Source: Parapristionchus giblindavisi (Eukaryota; Nematoda; Chromadorea; Rhabditida; Diplogasteridae). From it: a stretch of 64,000 nucleotides of DNA. Positions 37,178 to 54,518 of the stretch are shown here, in pieces. The position numbers and the translations under genes are program-made. The notes under the pieces are model-generated. The model was not told the origin of the DNA. It ran no database searches and saw only the letters and a list, made by a program, of their open reading frames with translations. The stretch is taken from positions 1 through 64,000 of the forward strand of contig CALSFV010000031.1 in NCBI GenBank assembly GCA_943737045.1. Reading direction: 5' to 3'. Position 1 is the stretch's first letter, and every line of letters begins with the position of its first letter.

Positions 37178-37745
37178 TATGAGTCCGTTCGCGTAAGACT
37201 CTACTAGGTGTGGTCAAAAATCAAAATTTGGGGATCGGGGGATCAAGAGTGCTGTTGACGATGGTCATGATATTTTTTTCACCTGAAACCACCGTTGCAA
37301 TCAAATAGTTTTTTTGTTTGTTTTAGTCTTTTCTTGTCACCCGATCGTGCTAAAACTTGCATAGGGCATAATATGCGAATGGAAACATGAAGCCATTCCG
37401 GTCCGATCTATGTACATATCTCGTAAAATACACTTTAGACTTTGAGAGAAATTCCAATTTTGTAAATTTCTGATACTTTCTCATGAAAAATTAATTGGAG
37501 AGGCGTGATCGCTATCAAGTTCTGCATCGTGGGCGCAATCTGCAAATTGTAGCATCGTCGAATGACGAGAAAATACTAAAAAAAAACGAAATTTCAAAGC
37601 AACGTCGTCTGGCATCAACGGTTGATCGATTTGATAAATGAAGATGTCCATCGCCAACAGCAAACTTGATAATCCCGATACCCCAATTTTGATTTTTTGG
37701 CTGTTCCAGATTATTAGCCGTTTTTTTGCCAACGGCCTCTTATAT
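37178..37745. mobile_element. Fold-back element, CCGTT(T/C)GCG family
   Basis: Diverged copy of the 4193-5250 palindrome: ATGAGTCCGTTCGCGTAAGACT on the left, a GTTGACGATGGTCATG block and its inverted partner at about 37650, and GCCAACGGCCTCTTATAT on the right. Confidence 0.65.
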
Positions 37746-38108
37746 TTCAAATATTAGATCTCAACAATTCTTATAGTTAAGTTTTGCTGGTGAATATCTT
37801 TTGCTCACTCAATGCACACACAACTTTTTTATTCAATTAAATATGGTGAATCAGGTGATTTGTCGTGCGCTATTATCAAAAAGAACGTGAGGCCAACGAT
37901 GTAGCATTCAGTTCTCTAAAATATTCAAGAGGCAATCCGCTTAGTCATTTCTTGTAACCGAGCCATGCAAGTTCAATTCCATTTTGCAAATTTCTACATA
38001 TTTACCTTTCAAATTGGAAAATTTGCCCTTCTTTGTGCATCAACGAATTTTCAGTACGAATTGCGGTATTTCGAGGGATTTTTAATTTTAGAATCAAATT
38101 GTTTTTGA

Positions 38109-38480
38109 TTAAAGAAGGGGACCCACGAGATTTCGATTGCACTATTGACAAGAAGAACATGGGGCATAGGAAGTGGCATTATGCTCTCTATTAGATATGA
38201 GCGAATCGGTGCATAGAGCGTGTAGCTCAGTGGTTAGTGGTTAGCGCTAGTAACCGCGCTACGTGGGTTCGATTCTCGTTTGCAATTTTCTTTATATACA
38301 TCCTTCAAATTCAAAAACTCGCGCCTTTCCCTGGGGGATCAATGAACTTTATGCTCGGATTACGACATTCCTGTGTACCTAAAATTTTAGAGAAAATTGT
38401 TTTTGTATACAGGGAGATGTGATCTTCAGTTCTGCCTGGCCAGTTTAGTCACGAAAAAACTCGTGGGTCCCCTTCTTTAA
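38109..38480. mobile_element. TTAA-flanked MITE (AAGGGGACCCACGAG family) with tRNA-like core, complete
   Basis: Ends TTAAAGAAGGGGACCCACGAG-like and CTCGTGGGTCCCCTTCTTTAA. The core at 38217-38284 is the most tRNA-like in the window: GTGTAGCTCAGTGGTTAG as D-arm/A-box, a perfect stem TAGCGC/GCGCTA with an eight-base loop in the anticodon position, and GTGGGTTCGATTCTCG as T-arm/B-box. Confidence 0.8.
38217..38284 (+). other. tRNA-like sequence inside a MITE
   Basis: A-box and B-box match the pol III consensus and are about 40 bases apart, with an intact anticodon-like stem. No acceptor stem pairing is evident, so it is more likely a tRNA-derived (SINE-like) promoter than a working tRNA gene. Confidence 0.6.
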
Positions 38481-38546
38481 GGGAGATGTGTTATACAGTT
38501 CTGCCTGGCCAGTTTAGTCACGAAAAAACTCGAGGACCCTTCTTTA
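38481..38546. repeat. Partial duplicate of the preceding MITE's right end
   Basis: GGGAGATGTG...CTGGCCAGTTTAGTCACGAAAAAACTCG repeats the last 70 bases of the element at 38109-38480 directly after it, ending ACCCTTCTTTATC. Confidence 0.85.
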
Positions 38547-39239
38547 TCTTTAGATTTTTGTTATACTTTGCTCACACGAGGATATTTGTCACTCGCAGTT
38601 TCGATTGTTGAACATACTAGTTCATCACTTTACCGAAGGTCGCGATCACAATACCTATCAAGTAAATAAAAGCGGTGAGCTCATAAAATGACACAAGGAA
38701 TGACGAGTTCCCAACTATTTGATCATATTTAATTCTCAATTATTAATAATATTCTTACCAATGAATAACAACAGTTGCAGAATTGTTCGTGTTCTGCTAT
38801 CAGAGACCCTTATTCCATCACTTTCAATCAACAATTCTCTTCCTCAAACTTCACTTCATTTCTATATATATATGTGCCAACTATTCATTGAAACTAATTA
38901 TGATTTTTGTGTTATTATTTATTTATCGTTGCAATATCTTTGAAATTGCTAAAATAGTTTTAAAATGGAAAAAAATACGATTATTATCATTGAGTTCGAG
39001 ACATTTTTGCATTCTTGAGGTGTTGTATAGACTTTGATGCATGCTCTTACTGAAGTGTTTCCTTTACTCTCAGAAGTTCATAGGATTATCCATGTATTAC
39101 TTTGAAGGTTTCACTCTCAACGCATCAAAAACCACCACTACTATGGACTAGTTCATACTTTTTCATCTACATTTCTTCACAAACAAAATCGAGCAATCAT
39201 CACAAACCATTGTCAATTCTGAAAATGAAATAGTTCCAA

Positions 39240-40400
39240 TTCACCCCTAAGGGCGTTGACAGCTACATAACAAGGTGTTTAGGATCGGTTACACTTTCCT
39301 AACGACAGATATTCATCATTAATGATGGTAATCTATTGAAGTTCAATTGAAAGAAAGACCGAGAGAAGTAAAAACAAGAACAATACCTTACACTTTTGAG
39401 TGTTTCTTTTCAACCTTTTCTTTGAGTACTCGAACCCTCTTTAGTTTATAATACTTCACACTTGTCCAATCTTTCCCTTTTCATGTGTATAATTGTTGCC
39501 TTCACATGGCCTATTGCTTTTATCTGTTATAATATTCCATTTAAATGGAAGCTTTATTAGTACTGTATTTGTGTCATACAATTTCCTGCTTGTCTAGTTT
39601 GTAATGAAAGGGTGTCGATTAAGATTACACTTCCATCTTTAAACCATCCCTTGGAAGTCTCATCTGAAGTTCATCGTTTCTGTAACACCCAATGTATCAT
39701 AGATCAATAGTTTTAAACAACTATGAAGCACTCTAAATATCAGTTCAGGGAACAAAACTAATCGTGCAAACGTCTTGCAGTTTCAATCTTCGTCACGGTA
39801 AATGATTTGCAATCTACAAAAGCAGATGACACCACTTACAGTATCTATATTAGTCTATTTCTTATTGGTTTAAAGAAGTTTAAAACTCGGTTTCGACCAT
39901 TTTGCTGCTTCACTTTTCCATTCAATGATTTATAGTATACACACATATATAAAATTATAAGTATAACTGTCAGTATTCGGCAGCATTTTGCTCTAAAAAC
40001 ACACTTCGCTTACATAATGATTGGGAACGATGCAACAAATTTACGATCTAATTTTATATAGATGTCCCTGATTTGCCTCACCCCCCCCCCCCCCCCCCCC
40101 CCCCGCACCACGTTGTTACGGTTTGGATTACACTTTTTTTCGATTTTTTTGAGATATTTATTTGAAAAGAACAAGCTCTATATGCCGTTCAGTAGTTGGA
40201 AAACGAGAGAAAGCAATATAAGAACAATACCTTTCACTTTTTAAGTCTCTCTTTAATACACTTTCTTTATGTACTGACCCTTCCGTTTATGATACTTCAC
40301 ACTTGTTCAACCTTCTCATTTCATGTACCAAGTGCTTTTCTCCCTGGGCGCACCCGTCGCCTATCACTTTTATCTGTTATGTTCCTTCATATGACCTTGT
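39240..40400. repeat. Degenerate direct duplication about 830 bp apart
   Basis: 39240-39560 and about 40065-40400 share, in the same order, GGTTACACTTT-like, GAGAGAA...AAGAACAATACCTT(T)CACTTTT, TACTTCACACTTGT and CTTTTATCTGTTAT blocks. No coding frame is conserved between the copies. Confidence 0.6.
40081..40104. repeat. Poly-C tract, 24 bases
   Basis: An uninterrupted run of 24 C in an AT-rich genome. Length is likely unstable or imprecisely sequenced. Confidence 0.95.
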
Positions 40401-40404
40401 CTAG

Positions 40405-42309
40405 TTAAATCGTCATATATTAATCAATTAAAATGACAGAAATACGCAATTAGATCACCTTCGATAACCAAAAAAAGTATACAACAAATTTCACATAAAA
40501 AAGTACACGTACAAGGCTTAATAAAAGCATAGAGAACATCTCATAGCTTATGATTAGATGTTGTCAAATTCTCGCCTTTTCTGCCTCATAATATTAGGAA
40601 TTAGGAAATAGTAGATATTTCTAATATTGATTTGCTTGGATGAGATGATTTTCATTCGCACTAACAAGAGAGTGTAAGAGAGTGAAATAGAACCCAAAAC
40701 AATTTAACTTTTATCTCGTTAAAGTTTCGTCTATCTCTTAATTGATTGCGTGCTAGCGTCCGATATAATACTCGGGGCAACCCCCGAATTAGTGGTCATT
40801 GTTCTCGTGCTTTTTCCATTCTATCTATGTTTCTTTGTGCTATGCGGTTGCATGATTGGCACATGTGCATGGCTGGTTATATGTGAGGATTGAATAAGGC
40901 TTGAATGACACCCCCATACTCGGATCGTTTCATTTGTTCCCTTTTGTGTCAGTTGGATGAGGCCAACCTTGAAGTGCGCTGCTGTAGTATAATATTTTGC
41001 ATACAGCCGTGACCTTCGCATATTTTAATTTATTTTGTGATGCTTCTTCTATTACATTTGCTGTTTGTCATTGATTTTTCATTAAAAATTATGTTTTATT
41101 GATAAATAAGTCAGATAGTATTATCTCATTTAGTTTATTCATGATTTCAGTATATTCTCAAATCACTATGTGATAAGCATAGTGATTTGTCCAAAATATA
41201 AAATTCTCAGATATAATAAGTATAATTAAGTTCAATTAGCGCGTTCAAATTGCGTTAAATTAACGTAAATGGTTCCATTTCGTCTGTCACCCGATTTTCC
41301 CCACTGATATCCGACTAATTTTCCGTTGTAAACGGGTTGCCATTGCATGAAGCTGAATCGTAATTGGTCACCTCGTAATTGACCTCATAGAGGATCACAA
41401 AAAGCTCAATGGCGTAGGGGATTAAGAACGGAAAGAGTGGGAGGAGATGAAATGAACAAAGGGTGATGTGTACTCTCCTTTGCTTTGTCCTGATTAGTTA
41501 TAGAAATGTGATGAACGGATGAATAATCAAGTTCCAGTTTTCTTTTCTAGGATATGTAAGATTTGCATGTTTAGTACTCGGTGATTTTGAATCTATTTTT
41601 CTGTAGTAGAAATAACAAAACGTTTTAAGTTAATTGCCTTTCGTAGTTTCTCGTTAAAATGAAAAAAAAATGAATAGTAATTTTATTTCATTATTGTTTC
41701 CGTGTGTGAAAGAGTGCACTCCTAAAACCCTTGACAATCGTTTCACTCCCTTTAACCTCCATTTTAATGAGTCTACCTCGCATTAAAACACTTAATCGAA
41801 GTTCATATATTACCTCGGCCTCCTTTTTGTTTTTCCATTTGTCTTTTCTTGAACCAAAATCATGTTCATGCTTACTTGCATGAAATGTGTTCTTATTCCT
41901 CTTAAAGAGGGTAATACACCCGTCATCGTCTCTTCATTTCTCACGTTCTTTCCTTGTTCACTGCGGCATAGAGAACATTAGGAGGTGAAGATGGCGTTAA
42001 CAAAGGTTTTGTACCTCTTAAGCTCCATACCATTTTCATTCTCGCTCTTTCTCTTCAAGGCTGATCACTTTACTCAATGCACAATGCTTTGGTTCAATGA
42101 TATTTGTGTAGACAACACTTTCATACTTGAACCTTGAACACTTATTCAATATCATTCTATTGTAGTATATGGCTTTCCACTTTGAATAATATTTGATCTA
42201 TGATCTGTTTATTTGCCGTCCTTGAGATCTATTCCATATTTCTTATGACGTTAACCTTTTGGTCAGATCTTGTTCCTTGAATACAATTTAGTGAATTTCT
42301 CTCTTCTAG
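40405..42309. other. Gene-free 5' flank of the Ser/Thr-rich gene
   Basis: No exon chain found. The only structured item is a perfect 12-base-pair hairpin (CAAATCACTATG, seven-base loop, CATAGTGATTTG) at 41159-41189. Confidence 0.5.
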
Positions 42310-42310
42310 G
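42300..42310 (+). promoter_or_regulatory. Acceptor-like site just before the ATG (possible spliced-leader site)
   Basis: TCTCTCTTCTAG-G sits directly before the start codon at 42311. In nematodes such a site immediately upstream of the first ATG usually receives a trans-spliced leader; an outron rather than a 5' intron is inferred. Confidence 0.4.
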
Positions 42311-45300
42311 ATGCGCCAAATTCTGGCTGCACTCTGCTTGTTGGCAGGCGCTGCTGCACAGTAAGTTGATTTGAAATTTCATTTCGAGTATTATGCAATT
42401 CTGGAGATGTTTATTACGTCACCGGAGATGAAAACTGAGATAATTCTATCAATGGTTGAAATATGAAATCTGATAATGCCCTATGCAAGTTTGCCTAGAT
42501 AAAAATAATAATTGTATTTCAGGGACCAGGACTTCATTCCGATTGGTGGCGGTTCAGGTTCGAATTCTGGAGGTCCTATGCAGTCATTTGGATCGGGAAA
42601 TTCAATCGCTCAAGCACTGCCACCTCCCAATGATCCATTTTTTCAAGTATTCACTAATTGTTTTCTTTTGAATTTCTAACTTATGAACTTTTATTAACTG
42701 TGTAATTGTACTTTCTACTTCTTTCAGTAGATGACTATCTTGTAGATGATCTATTATTGAATCGGTCCAAACATTTTGCAAGTACTGTGATACAAAAGTA
42801 CTCAATGGCACTTTTTCTTTGCCGTATAATCGGTTATTATCCAGTTCGTGTCGTTATTTCTGTCACGGTACTTAGAGAGACCTTATCGAGTTTTCAAATA
42901 AACATCTTTCCAAACTCTCAAATGCTAGGATGTTTAATTTTATATGCAAAAAATAACTATTTATTATTCGACAATTGTATCTTAATGTGATATGTTTCAG
43001 CCAGCCAATCAACCCGGTAATCGACCTAACCCTCTTCCAATCTTCCCTAAAACACTTCAAGCTGGAACTCCCTATGAGGTTATTTTTATTTCGTTACTTT
43101 CAAGAAAAAAGTGAGAGCGCAATAAAGATTATACTTTCTTCTTTTCACACATTAGATTATTCATTTATCTCATTGTCAGTGAACGAAAGAGCACATATGT
43201 ATAGGAGAATTTTTGGAATTTTACGAAAGAAATGATCATTGCAGGCTCCAGTCGATTTTGTTTTCCTGCACAAACACCCATACAAGGATCCCTTCAGAAC
43301 GGACCAGGTACCTTCGATATTAATTCTAATTTCAGTACATATCACAGTGGCGTAATATATTACAGAAGTGTGAATTGATATATATATCTTTATCTTACAG
43401 ACAGTGAATTCATACACGAATCCAATTGGACGTGCCTATCCCAACATTCCGAGAACACTCGGAAGGGAACGAGTATGCTCATAGTTACACTATTCTTTCA
43501 TTATTTTTATTGCCTATAGTTGACAAAAGTATTTGCTTGATGAATTTTACCTTTGTTTTGAATATTATATTATATTATTTGTGAAGTATTAATGATTTTG
43601 AGATCTGGTTCGATCCTCGTTCTGATCCCAACAGCGACATATCAAAAGCCGAAGCCGAGAGGAAGAAAAAAAGTATGATCTTCTATGGACTTGCTCCACA
43701 GATCGAGAAAGCACATCTGGCTGATGAGGTGATTGTTATATTTAACACTAATGTACCGGTAGTTCAGTTTCGTATCCAAAAAGCAAGAGAGTTTTATTGC
43801 CAAACTTGTATTCCTACTATGATTTCTATTTACAATTAAAATAAAATTTCAGTTCGCACCGAGTAACATACCTTTCACGAGCGCTTGGGACAGATATTAT
43901 GATCGCTTCACTGAGGAATCAAGTGTGCCAATGAAGTTGCCTGCTCTCACTGCTATCAAGGTTTTTCTTTTTACTATACTTTAAATAAATTATTTTCAAT
44001 TAGGAATGTAAAGATAATAAAAAAAACGAGCAGAATAGTTTATGTAGATAACTCCTTTTTTTCACAAACCTTTTTTTGCAGAAGAACACATTATTCATTT
44101 TAAAAGAGACATTTTAATTTTTTTACATGAGATAAATGGCAATTTGTTTATTTAATGTTCACATAGACATAATTGGTGAGATGAAGATGACAACTAAATC
44201 ATCCATTCTTACAGAGACCAACCATCGCCAAAATTCCGTACTACGCTGCTGATCGCACAAAGAGAGAGGCTGATATGGACGAAACTACGACAACGACTGA
44301 AGTGACACCAGAGACCACCACCGAAGATGAGGTACAAAGTATTGTTAAATATGATGTATAACAGTTTTCTTCCTGGATAAACATTTAAAATATATTGGAA
44401 GTTCGTTGCCTACGTGAGCAAACTTTTTGATTTCACGTACAAAGCTTCACTTGATGTGAGATGCCACACTTGCCGCCTTCGTATTATACAAAAATGACAT
44501 CTATTAGATCTGAGAAAGAATGCAGACAGACAGTAAAAACTTCCTAACGTAGGCGTTCTCAACAACACTTCCGAAGGACATCACTGAATCTACTCCTTCA
44601 TTCGAAACCACAACTACAATTGGAAGTACACTATCATTGGGTGAAACGACTGCAGTTACATCCACTCCAGTAAGTACTTCAGATTAATCATGACTACAAT
44701 GTTTTACTCTTTTACTTTACATTGAGCAAAGAAAAATTAATTTGTCAAATACAGGTCTTAAATTTCCAGGGCTAAATTTTTATTGTGTCGTGAAATCTTA
44801 TTTTTTTTCATTTTTTTCAGTCCACCACTTCCACTTTATCAACAACAACTTCCTCATCTCCTCCAACCACCCTTCTCACCACAACATCGGCACAGTCTAC
44901 ACTATCAACTCCTTCAGTATCAACACTATCCACAGTATCATCATCTTCTTCATCAATTCATCCATCAACATTATCAACAACATCAACATCAGCATCATCC
45001 CATCTATCAAGCACAACCTCAGTCACATCGGCACCGACTACCCAGAAGGCAACAACTTCCACTACTCCCCTCCCTTTCATCCTTCCTTCTCATCGTCTTT
45101 TCAACCCTTCACCGGTCAGACCATCACTAGCGGTTGATCAAAAGAACATAACATTAGCTCATTCAACCGATCACGGACCCACTATCGCCTTCAGACCAAG
45201 AGTCAAAACTACCACTACAGCTATGCCGACCATTCTAACAACAAAGGGGCGTGTAGTGAACAAAGTGCCCATCAGAACAACACAAGGCATAAAGGCGATC

Positions 45301-47812
45301 GCATCGACTGAGAAACCCAAGGTGGGAAAAAGTGCTGGTTATCGAATGTTATGTTCGGTTTAGATGAGGTTTTTCAGTTTTGATTTTAAATTTCCTAACA
45401 CTACGGAAAGGGAAAGTAGCTATTGTAGAGAGAAATAAGTCACTCTAATTACATGAAAATGATTAATGTTGAACTGTTCAGCCTGTGAACAATTCATTTG
45501 GATCTGTGAAACTCCATAATGAATCTCCATCAACCATCTCTTCTTCAACTACCAATGTAACTGCTACCACAGCTAAGCTTCCCTTAAGGACGACTCATTT
45601 CCAGACAAGGTTTGTTTTATGATACTGTAATTTTCTATGTTAATTTCAATATTTTCAAGTTGTATTTCGTTTTTCACATATTCTGAATGAAATTCCAAAT
45701 CGGAAAATCTGTGTTTGATCAATACATTGCTGCAGGAACCATGGAAAGATCGGACCAATTCATCCTCAGTCGCATCTATTCAGAAAGCACAATGCCTCCA
45801 GAATCACTACGTTCGCAAGAATCGGAACTTCAATTACTACTGCATCAACTATTAAGAGTAGTGATAGACCTACTACAACAACTACAATATCTACTCCTTC
45901 CATAGCTGGTGCTTCTACTACAACCACGACCACAATTCATCCACCAACTAGAAATCACCAAATTCATCTAGTCAAGCACGTTGCGAATGCGACAAAGACG
46001 ACTGCTAGACCCTTCAGGTTTCCTTTTTTTCCCGATTTTGCACATTACTTTAATATTATATCGAAAGTCTTTAAAAATTGCAGTTCTAATATCCCCTTAA
46101 TGTTAGTAATATATCCGAAATAATATAGCCTTATAGTTAGGTAATTCAATTCACGTTATAGGGTGTTCAGTACTCGCCGTCCCACAGTCACTGCTGTGCC
46201 CAAAGTACCTCTGCTAAACCCAAACGATAATAAGGAGATTGATATGAATAATGTTGGAACTCTACGAAATGAAGTAAATACTTTGAATTTCCAAGATCAT
46301 TACATCGAGAAAAGTTCTCTGGCAACATATCGCAACGGAATTCTTACGTATAAATTATCCCGTTATAGGTTAGAGAGTAGGATTACCTTTATTTATAAGG
46401 AAAAATTCCTTAATGATGAGCCCATGACTATTCATGAAAATCCCTCACATCTCTCTTGTGCGGATGCTAATGTCCCGTTAAAAATATCCACCCGTTAAAA
46501 AAATACCCGGAAAGTCGAAAATGGAAACACGAAATTTGAATTCTCGCGCGCTCAAAGAGGTGCGGGAAATCAAATTCCGACTTTCCGACAGCGAATTTCC
46601 GCGGATTTCATTTTTTAGCGAGAATGAAGTTGACTTTCCATTTTAACTGCTAAAAATCTTTGAAGGAAAGTCAGAATTTGAATTGCCGCACTTTTTTGCG
46701 CGCGCGCGAATTCAAATTTCGTGCTTCCATTTTCGACTTTCCAGGTACTTTTTTAATAGGGTGGAAAGTCGCCGATTTCGGTTTTCCACTTTTTGTTAAC
46801 GAGCTATGAGTGCGAGTTAGTGCAACTATCTCTAGATCTTGATCTTATCGGTCCCATAGCGGAGTTGTCGGACTCTTTACCATTTTGTCGCAAGTTCGAT
46901 ACGTTCAGATTCTTAATTCCGTTTGCCGTAGAGATTACCGTTCAGATCCATTCACACCGCTCATGATACAATTATTTTAACATGTACGATAGAATATTTT
47001 TTGCAACAATTCTGTCTTCACTGTATGTTCACGAAAATATTCGAGAGACTCCAACTTTAAAGAGTCTTTGCAAGCAAATCATTTCCTTATAGATCAGAAA
47101 TTTTTCTTTTGCTGTAGCATAATCGTAAGACAATTCCATTGCGAAACCAATATATAACAGGCCTATATTTAACTTTTTATGAACGAAAAGATATTGGAAT
47201 AATATACTAATTATTATCAGGTGAACCAACTGCTATCTACAGTAGTTCAGTTACAGTCAACAGTGATTGCTCAGCAACAGAGGATTGCTCTGTTGGAAAA
47301 TCAGTTGAGATTGAGAAGAGCTACGGCTAAACGATCATCCAAACTCCATGGAATGAAAACGTATGGTCAATGATTATAATGAAGCATTATCGAAATGACA
47401 GCAGTAGATAATTTTTTAGATTAAAATAATTTTTATGAACGAAATGAGAACAATGAATACTTCTCCTTAAAAATATTTATATTTTAGTCACTTTGTGAAT
47501 CCAAATGGTAAAGTTGTTCAACGGATGATAATGAAAACGGGAGGAAATACGTCATCTGGAGTTGCACGAAATGCCGTACATAAAGATACATCTCTAAATG
47601 AGGAAGTTAAGGTCATAGTAATTTCGCAATTTACTTTATTTGAAAATAAAATGAATTTTTTCTACACATTCCTTGCGAATTTCAACCATTGAGGTTGTTT
47701 TAAGGAGTTATGCTCTAGATTATGTCGTATTTGATTTATTTTATCAATCTTATAATTTTAGAAAATCCAACGACGATTCGCCTCAACGAGGATGGCACAT
47801 GGAATGATATAA
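42311..47812 (+). CDS. Long Ser/Thr-rich secreted protein
   Basis: Sixteen plus-strand exons assemble in frame. A signal peptide (MRQILAALCLLAGAAA) is followed by a Gly/Ser/Pro-rich stretch, a conserved-looking middle (FVFLHKHPYKDPF, TNPIGRAYPNIPRTLGRER, FYGLAPQIEKAHLADE, FTSAWDRYYDRF), a KR-E site, then several hundred residues dominated by Thr and Ser (44230-46020), the mucin-like sort that is O-glycosylated. The C-terminal exons encode a Gln/Leu-rich coiled-coil candidate (TVIAQQQRIALLENQLRLRR, 47221-47360) and a basic tail ending ASTRMAHGMI. I recognise no named family; a cuticle, glycocalyx or lumen protein is a guess. Intron 13 (about 46272-47220) contains nested MITEs. Other open frames at 44742-45130 are shadows of the Thr/Ser exon. 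Confidence 0.75.
46412..47060. mobile_element. AAGRTGGAG-family MITE in an intron, carrying a nested element
   Basis: Left part (CTATTCATGAAAATCCCTCACATCTCTC) and right part (CACGAAAATATTCGAGAGACTCCAACTTTAA) match the family. A tRNA-like remnant lies at 46850-46915 (CCATAGCGGAGTTGTCGG ... CAAGTTCGATACG). The left terminus has decayed. Confidence 0.65.
46473..46807. mobile_element. Nested MITE, CTCGTTAAAAA family
   Basis: Arms share CCCGGAAAGTCGAAAATGG, AACACGAAATTTGAATT and GCGCGCG, and the right end reads CGGTTTTCCACTTTTTGTTAACGAGCTAT. A second, shorter copy lies at 57646-57799. Confidence 0.75.
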
Positions 47813-48140
47813 TTCAACGCATCTCAATTATTAATCATCACTGACTTTCATATCTATGATAATATCCATAACTAAAAACAATCGAGTACTCCCGAAACAA
47901 TTCAACATTGCTCAAACACTCAGACACTGCACCCCATTTATAATCTATTCTTCCCCCTTCGAATGCTTTACAACAATAAGTCGTTCTGTCTACATAATAT
48001 CATTGAACCCCGGTAATAAATTGTTTTAATAGTATACTCAGATCTACACAACAAATGTTTATTATTGTATTCCATTGCACGAAAAATAACATAAATATTT
48101 TTTTACAAAGGCTTCTTTCGAGTGTGTCAGATCAAACGAA

Positions 48141-48909
48141 TCATCCTCTTTTGGAGCCAGTTCCGACGTTAACATTGAAATAAACATAATGGTAGACTCC
48201 GTCTTCGGCCATGTAGTACGTATAATATTGAGCTGTATCAGCAGAAGTTACCTGTTCACAAAATGTTTATAAATTTGAAAAAGATGAAAAAGATAATGTG
48301 CTAAACGGAGATTCACTCACTCTGGGCATCATGAGAGTTCCGTCCTTGGCGATGGTTACTTTGATCGGAATCTCATTGATGCCCTGTATGAAATATGATT
48401 CTTTCTTTGATATTAGTTAGGAGATGACAGTTCAAACAAAGTACATATTGTTCAGAAACTCTGGGCACATTGTATTACTTTTATAGAGAATGAATTCAGA
48501 ATCACAGATAATTGTTTTTTTCTTTAATCAGATAAAATACATTTATATAATTATATTATCAACCCACAAATGCTCCGGCTCTCCATTTGTCACAAATATC
48601 AATAAATTCATTACAAGCTTCCACGTACTGTCTTGTGTCGTCTGAATCGTCATCGAACTTTCGATGCCATATATTCACTGGTTTCGGAACCCTCAGGGAT
48701 AGGCGACCCCCATTCTGTATTATAGTCATTGAAATAGAGACAAAAAACGACAATTCAGTAATCCAGGAAATTTTTGACAACATCAAAAGAATGGATCATT
48801 ATATATTATAGCTCACGACAACATTGACGGTTATAGGTTTGTCATGAACGGAAGGGATATCAGCCATACAATAAGTTAGAATCATCGATACAACGATGAG
48901 TGACTGCAT
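48141..48909 (-). CDS. Small secreted protein, paralogue A
   Basis: Four minus-strand exons give about 138 residues. A signal peptide (MQSLIVVSMILTYCMA) is followed by DIPSVHDKPITVNV, GGRLSLRVPKPVNIWHRKF, YVEACNEFIDICDKWRAGAF with a close cysteine pair, IPIKVTIAKDGTLMMPR and DTAQYYTYY...HYVYFNVNVG. The pattern of alternating hydrophobic residues suggests a small beta-sandwich. Its paralogue is at 54519-55373, on the other side of the P450 gene, with identical exon layout. Family not named. Confidence 0.8.
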
Positions 48910-49855
48910 CTGAAGAGCAATGTGATAAGAAGAGAAAAGTATTAAATCATGGTTCGCTTTGATTCGGCTCATTTTTTATCTGGCAGAAAATTGGCGTGCT
49001 TTTCTTTTTTAAATGAGAACATTTTAACGGTGTTAGTAAAGATAAATGTAAGGATAAAAGTCGAGTTGATCACCCATTCAACACTCCCACTTGTTCTCAT
49101 ATCATAGATAACGTAATTAGGCCAAGTCGTTGTTTTCTTTAAGCGAGAAAATGTCAGGTTCGACATTATTGTTGGTTCACAGTGGTGAAATGCAGTATCT
49201 AAGATTGTAATCCAGGAGTATAAAATTAAGAATGTTGGCATTTTTCTAACCACGAAAATTCAAAAATATGAGGTTAGGTGATAACGCTACAAAAAGACGC
49301 GTTGCGGCTAGACACAATACGAGCTCGTCTGACTAGATCAATGATTATTGTGAAAAATGAGCCTACCTTTGTCCGCGCAATCCATTCGTCTGGTGAACGG
49401 CCGATGAACTACCATCACTGTCCTTTTACACTTGAGAATGACTTGTTTTCCCCATTACTAGAATACTTGATTAACTGACTTGAAACTTTGAACAGGAAGA
49501 TGTCATGATGATTCAATAGGGTTAGCGCATATCATATCGATTCGGGAGGGATGCATGAAGTATAGTTAATCTGTCACGCCCTGTACTATCTTTCATGTTC
49601 TTTTGTTTTTTCTTTGTTTTCAGTGCAAGTACTTATCATTCTCGATTTAGGGACAATTGTTGATAGTAAAAAACGACAGTCTAAATACCAGGTGCACAAG
49701 AAAATGTATCGATCTCACGTAATTCCTCCCATTATTTCGATGGGAGTATACTACATCATTATTTATTGTATTTCTCTTTATTGAATACCCGTCTTCCACT
49801 ACGTGCTAATGTGTTTAATCCAAAAATATAATTAAATCAGTGATATGCGTTGGTG

Positions 49856-54103
<4,248 letters not shown>

Positions 54104-54518
54104 GTTGAAAAATAATCGCTGTGGTTGAAATATAATGAAATTATTATTTTTTTTTGTTTCACGATTGTAAATGTGAGTAATAATGACCACTTGTCACGGC
54201 ATGTCTTAACTATTTTTCAACTTTAAGAATACCACTTGCTGCAATGTAAGCAAGATAGGCTAAAGTTTGACCAACAAACATTTGATAACAATGTTATGGC
54301 CAATTATATTCAGTGCAGTGAACACAACTCCCTTTCAATGTCAATTTAAGATGCAAATATTTTCAAAAATGTCTTGAAGCCTAGATGATTTCAAGACCAT
54401 TTCCACTTTTATCTTCAATACTAACTTTGCTTTATGTCTCATATCAACTGTTTATAGCAAATTTAGTTTTATTACACGCACATAATGTTTAGAACAATCA
54501 TATTTCTAGAAAATTCGT

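Noticed and set aside
38217..38284. Functional tRNA gene
   Set aside because: A- and B-boxes and one stem are present, but no acceptor stem pairing is seen and it lies in the core of a repeated element.
40081..40104. Poly-C tract as a G-quadruplex or i-motif element
   Set aside because: Possible in principle, but a lone homopolymer could equally be a sequencing or slippage product; nothing else supports a role.
44742..45130. Gln/His- and Asn/Ile-rich open frames
   Set aside because: They are alternative frames of the Ser/Thr-rich exon, which fits a chain of sixteen exons.
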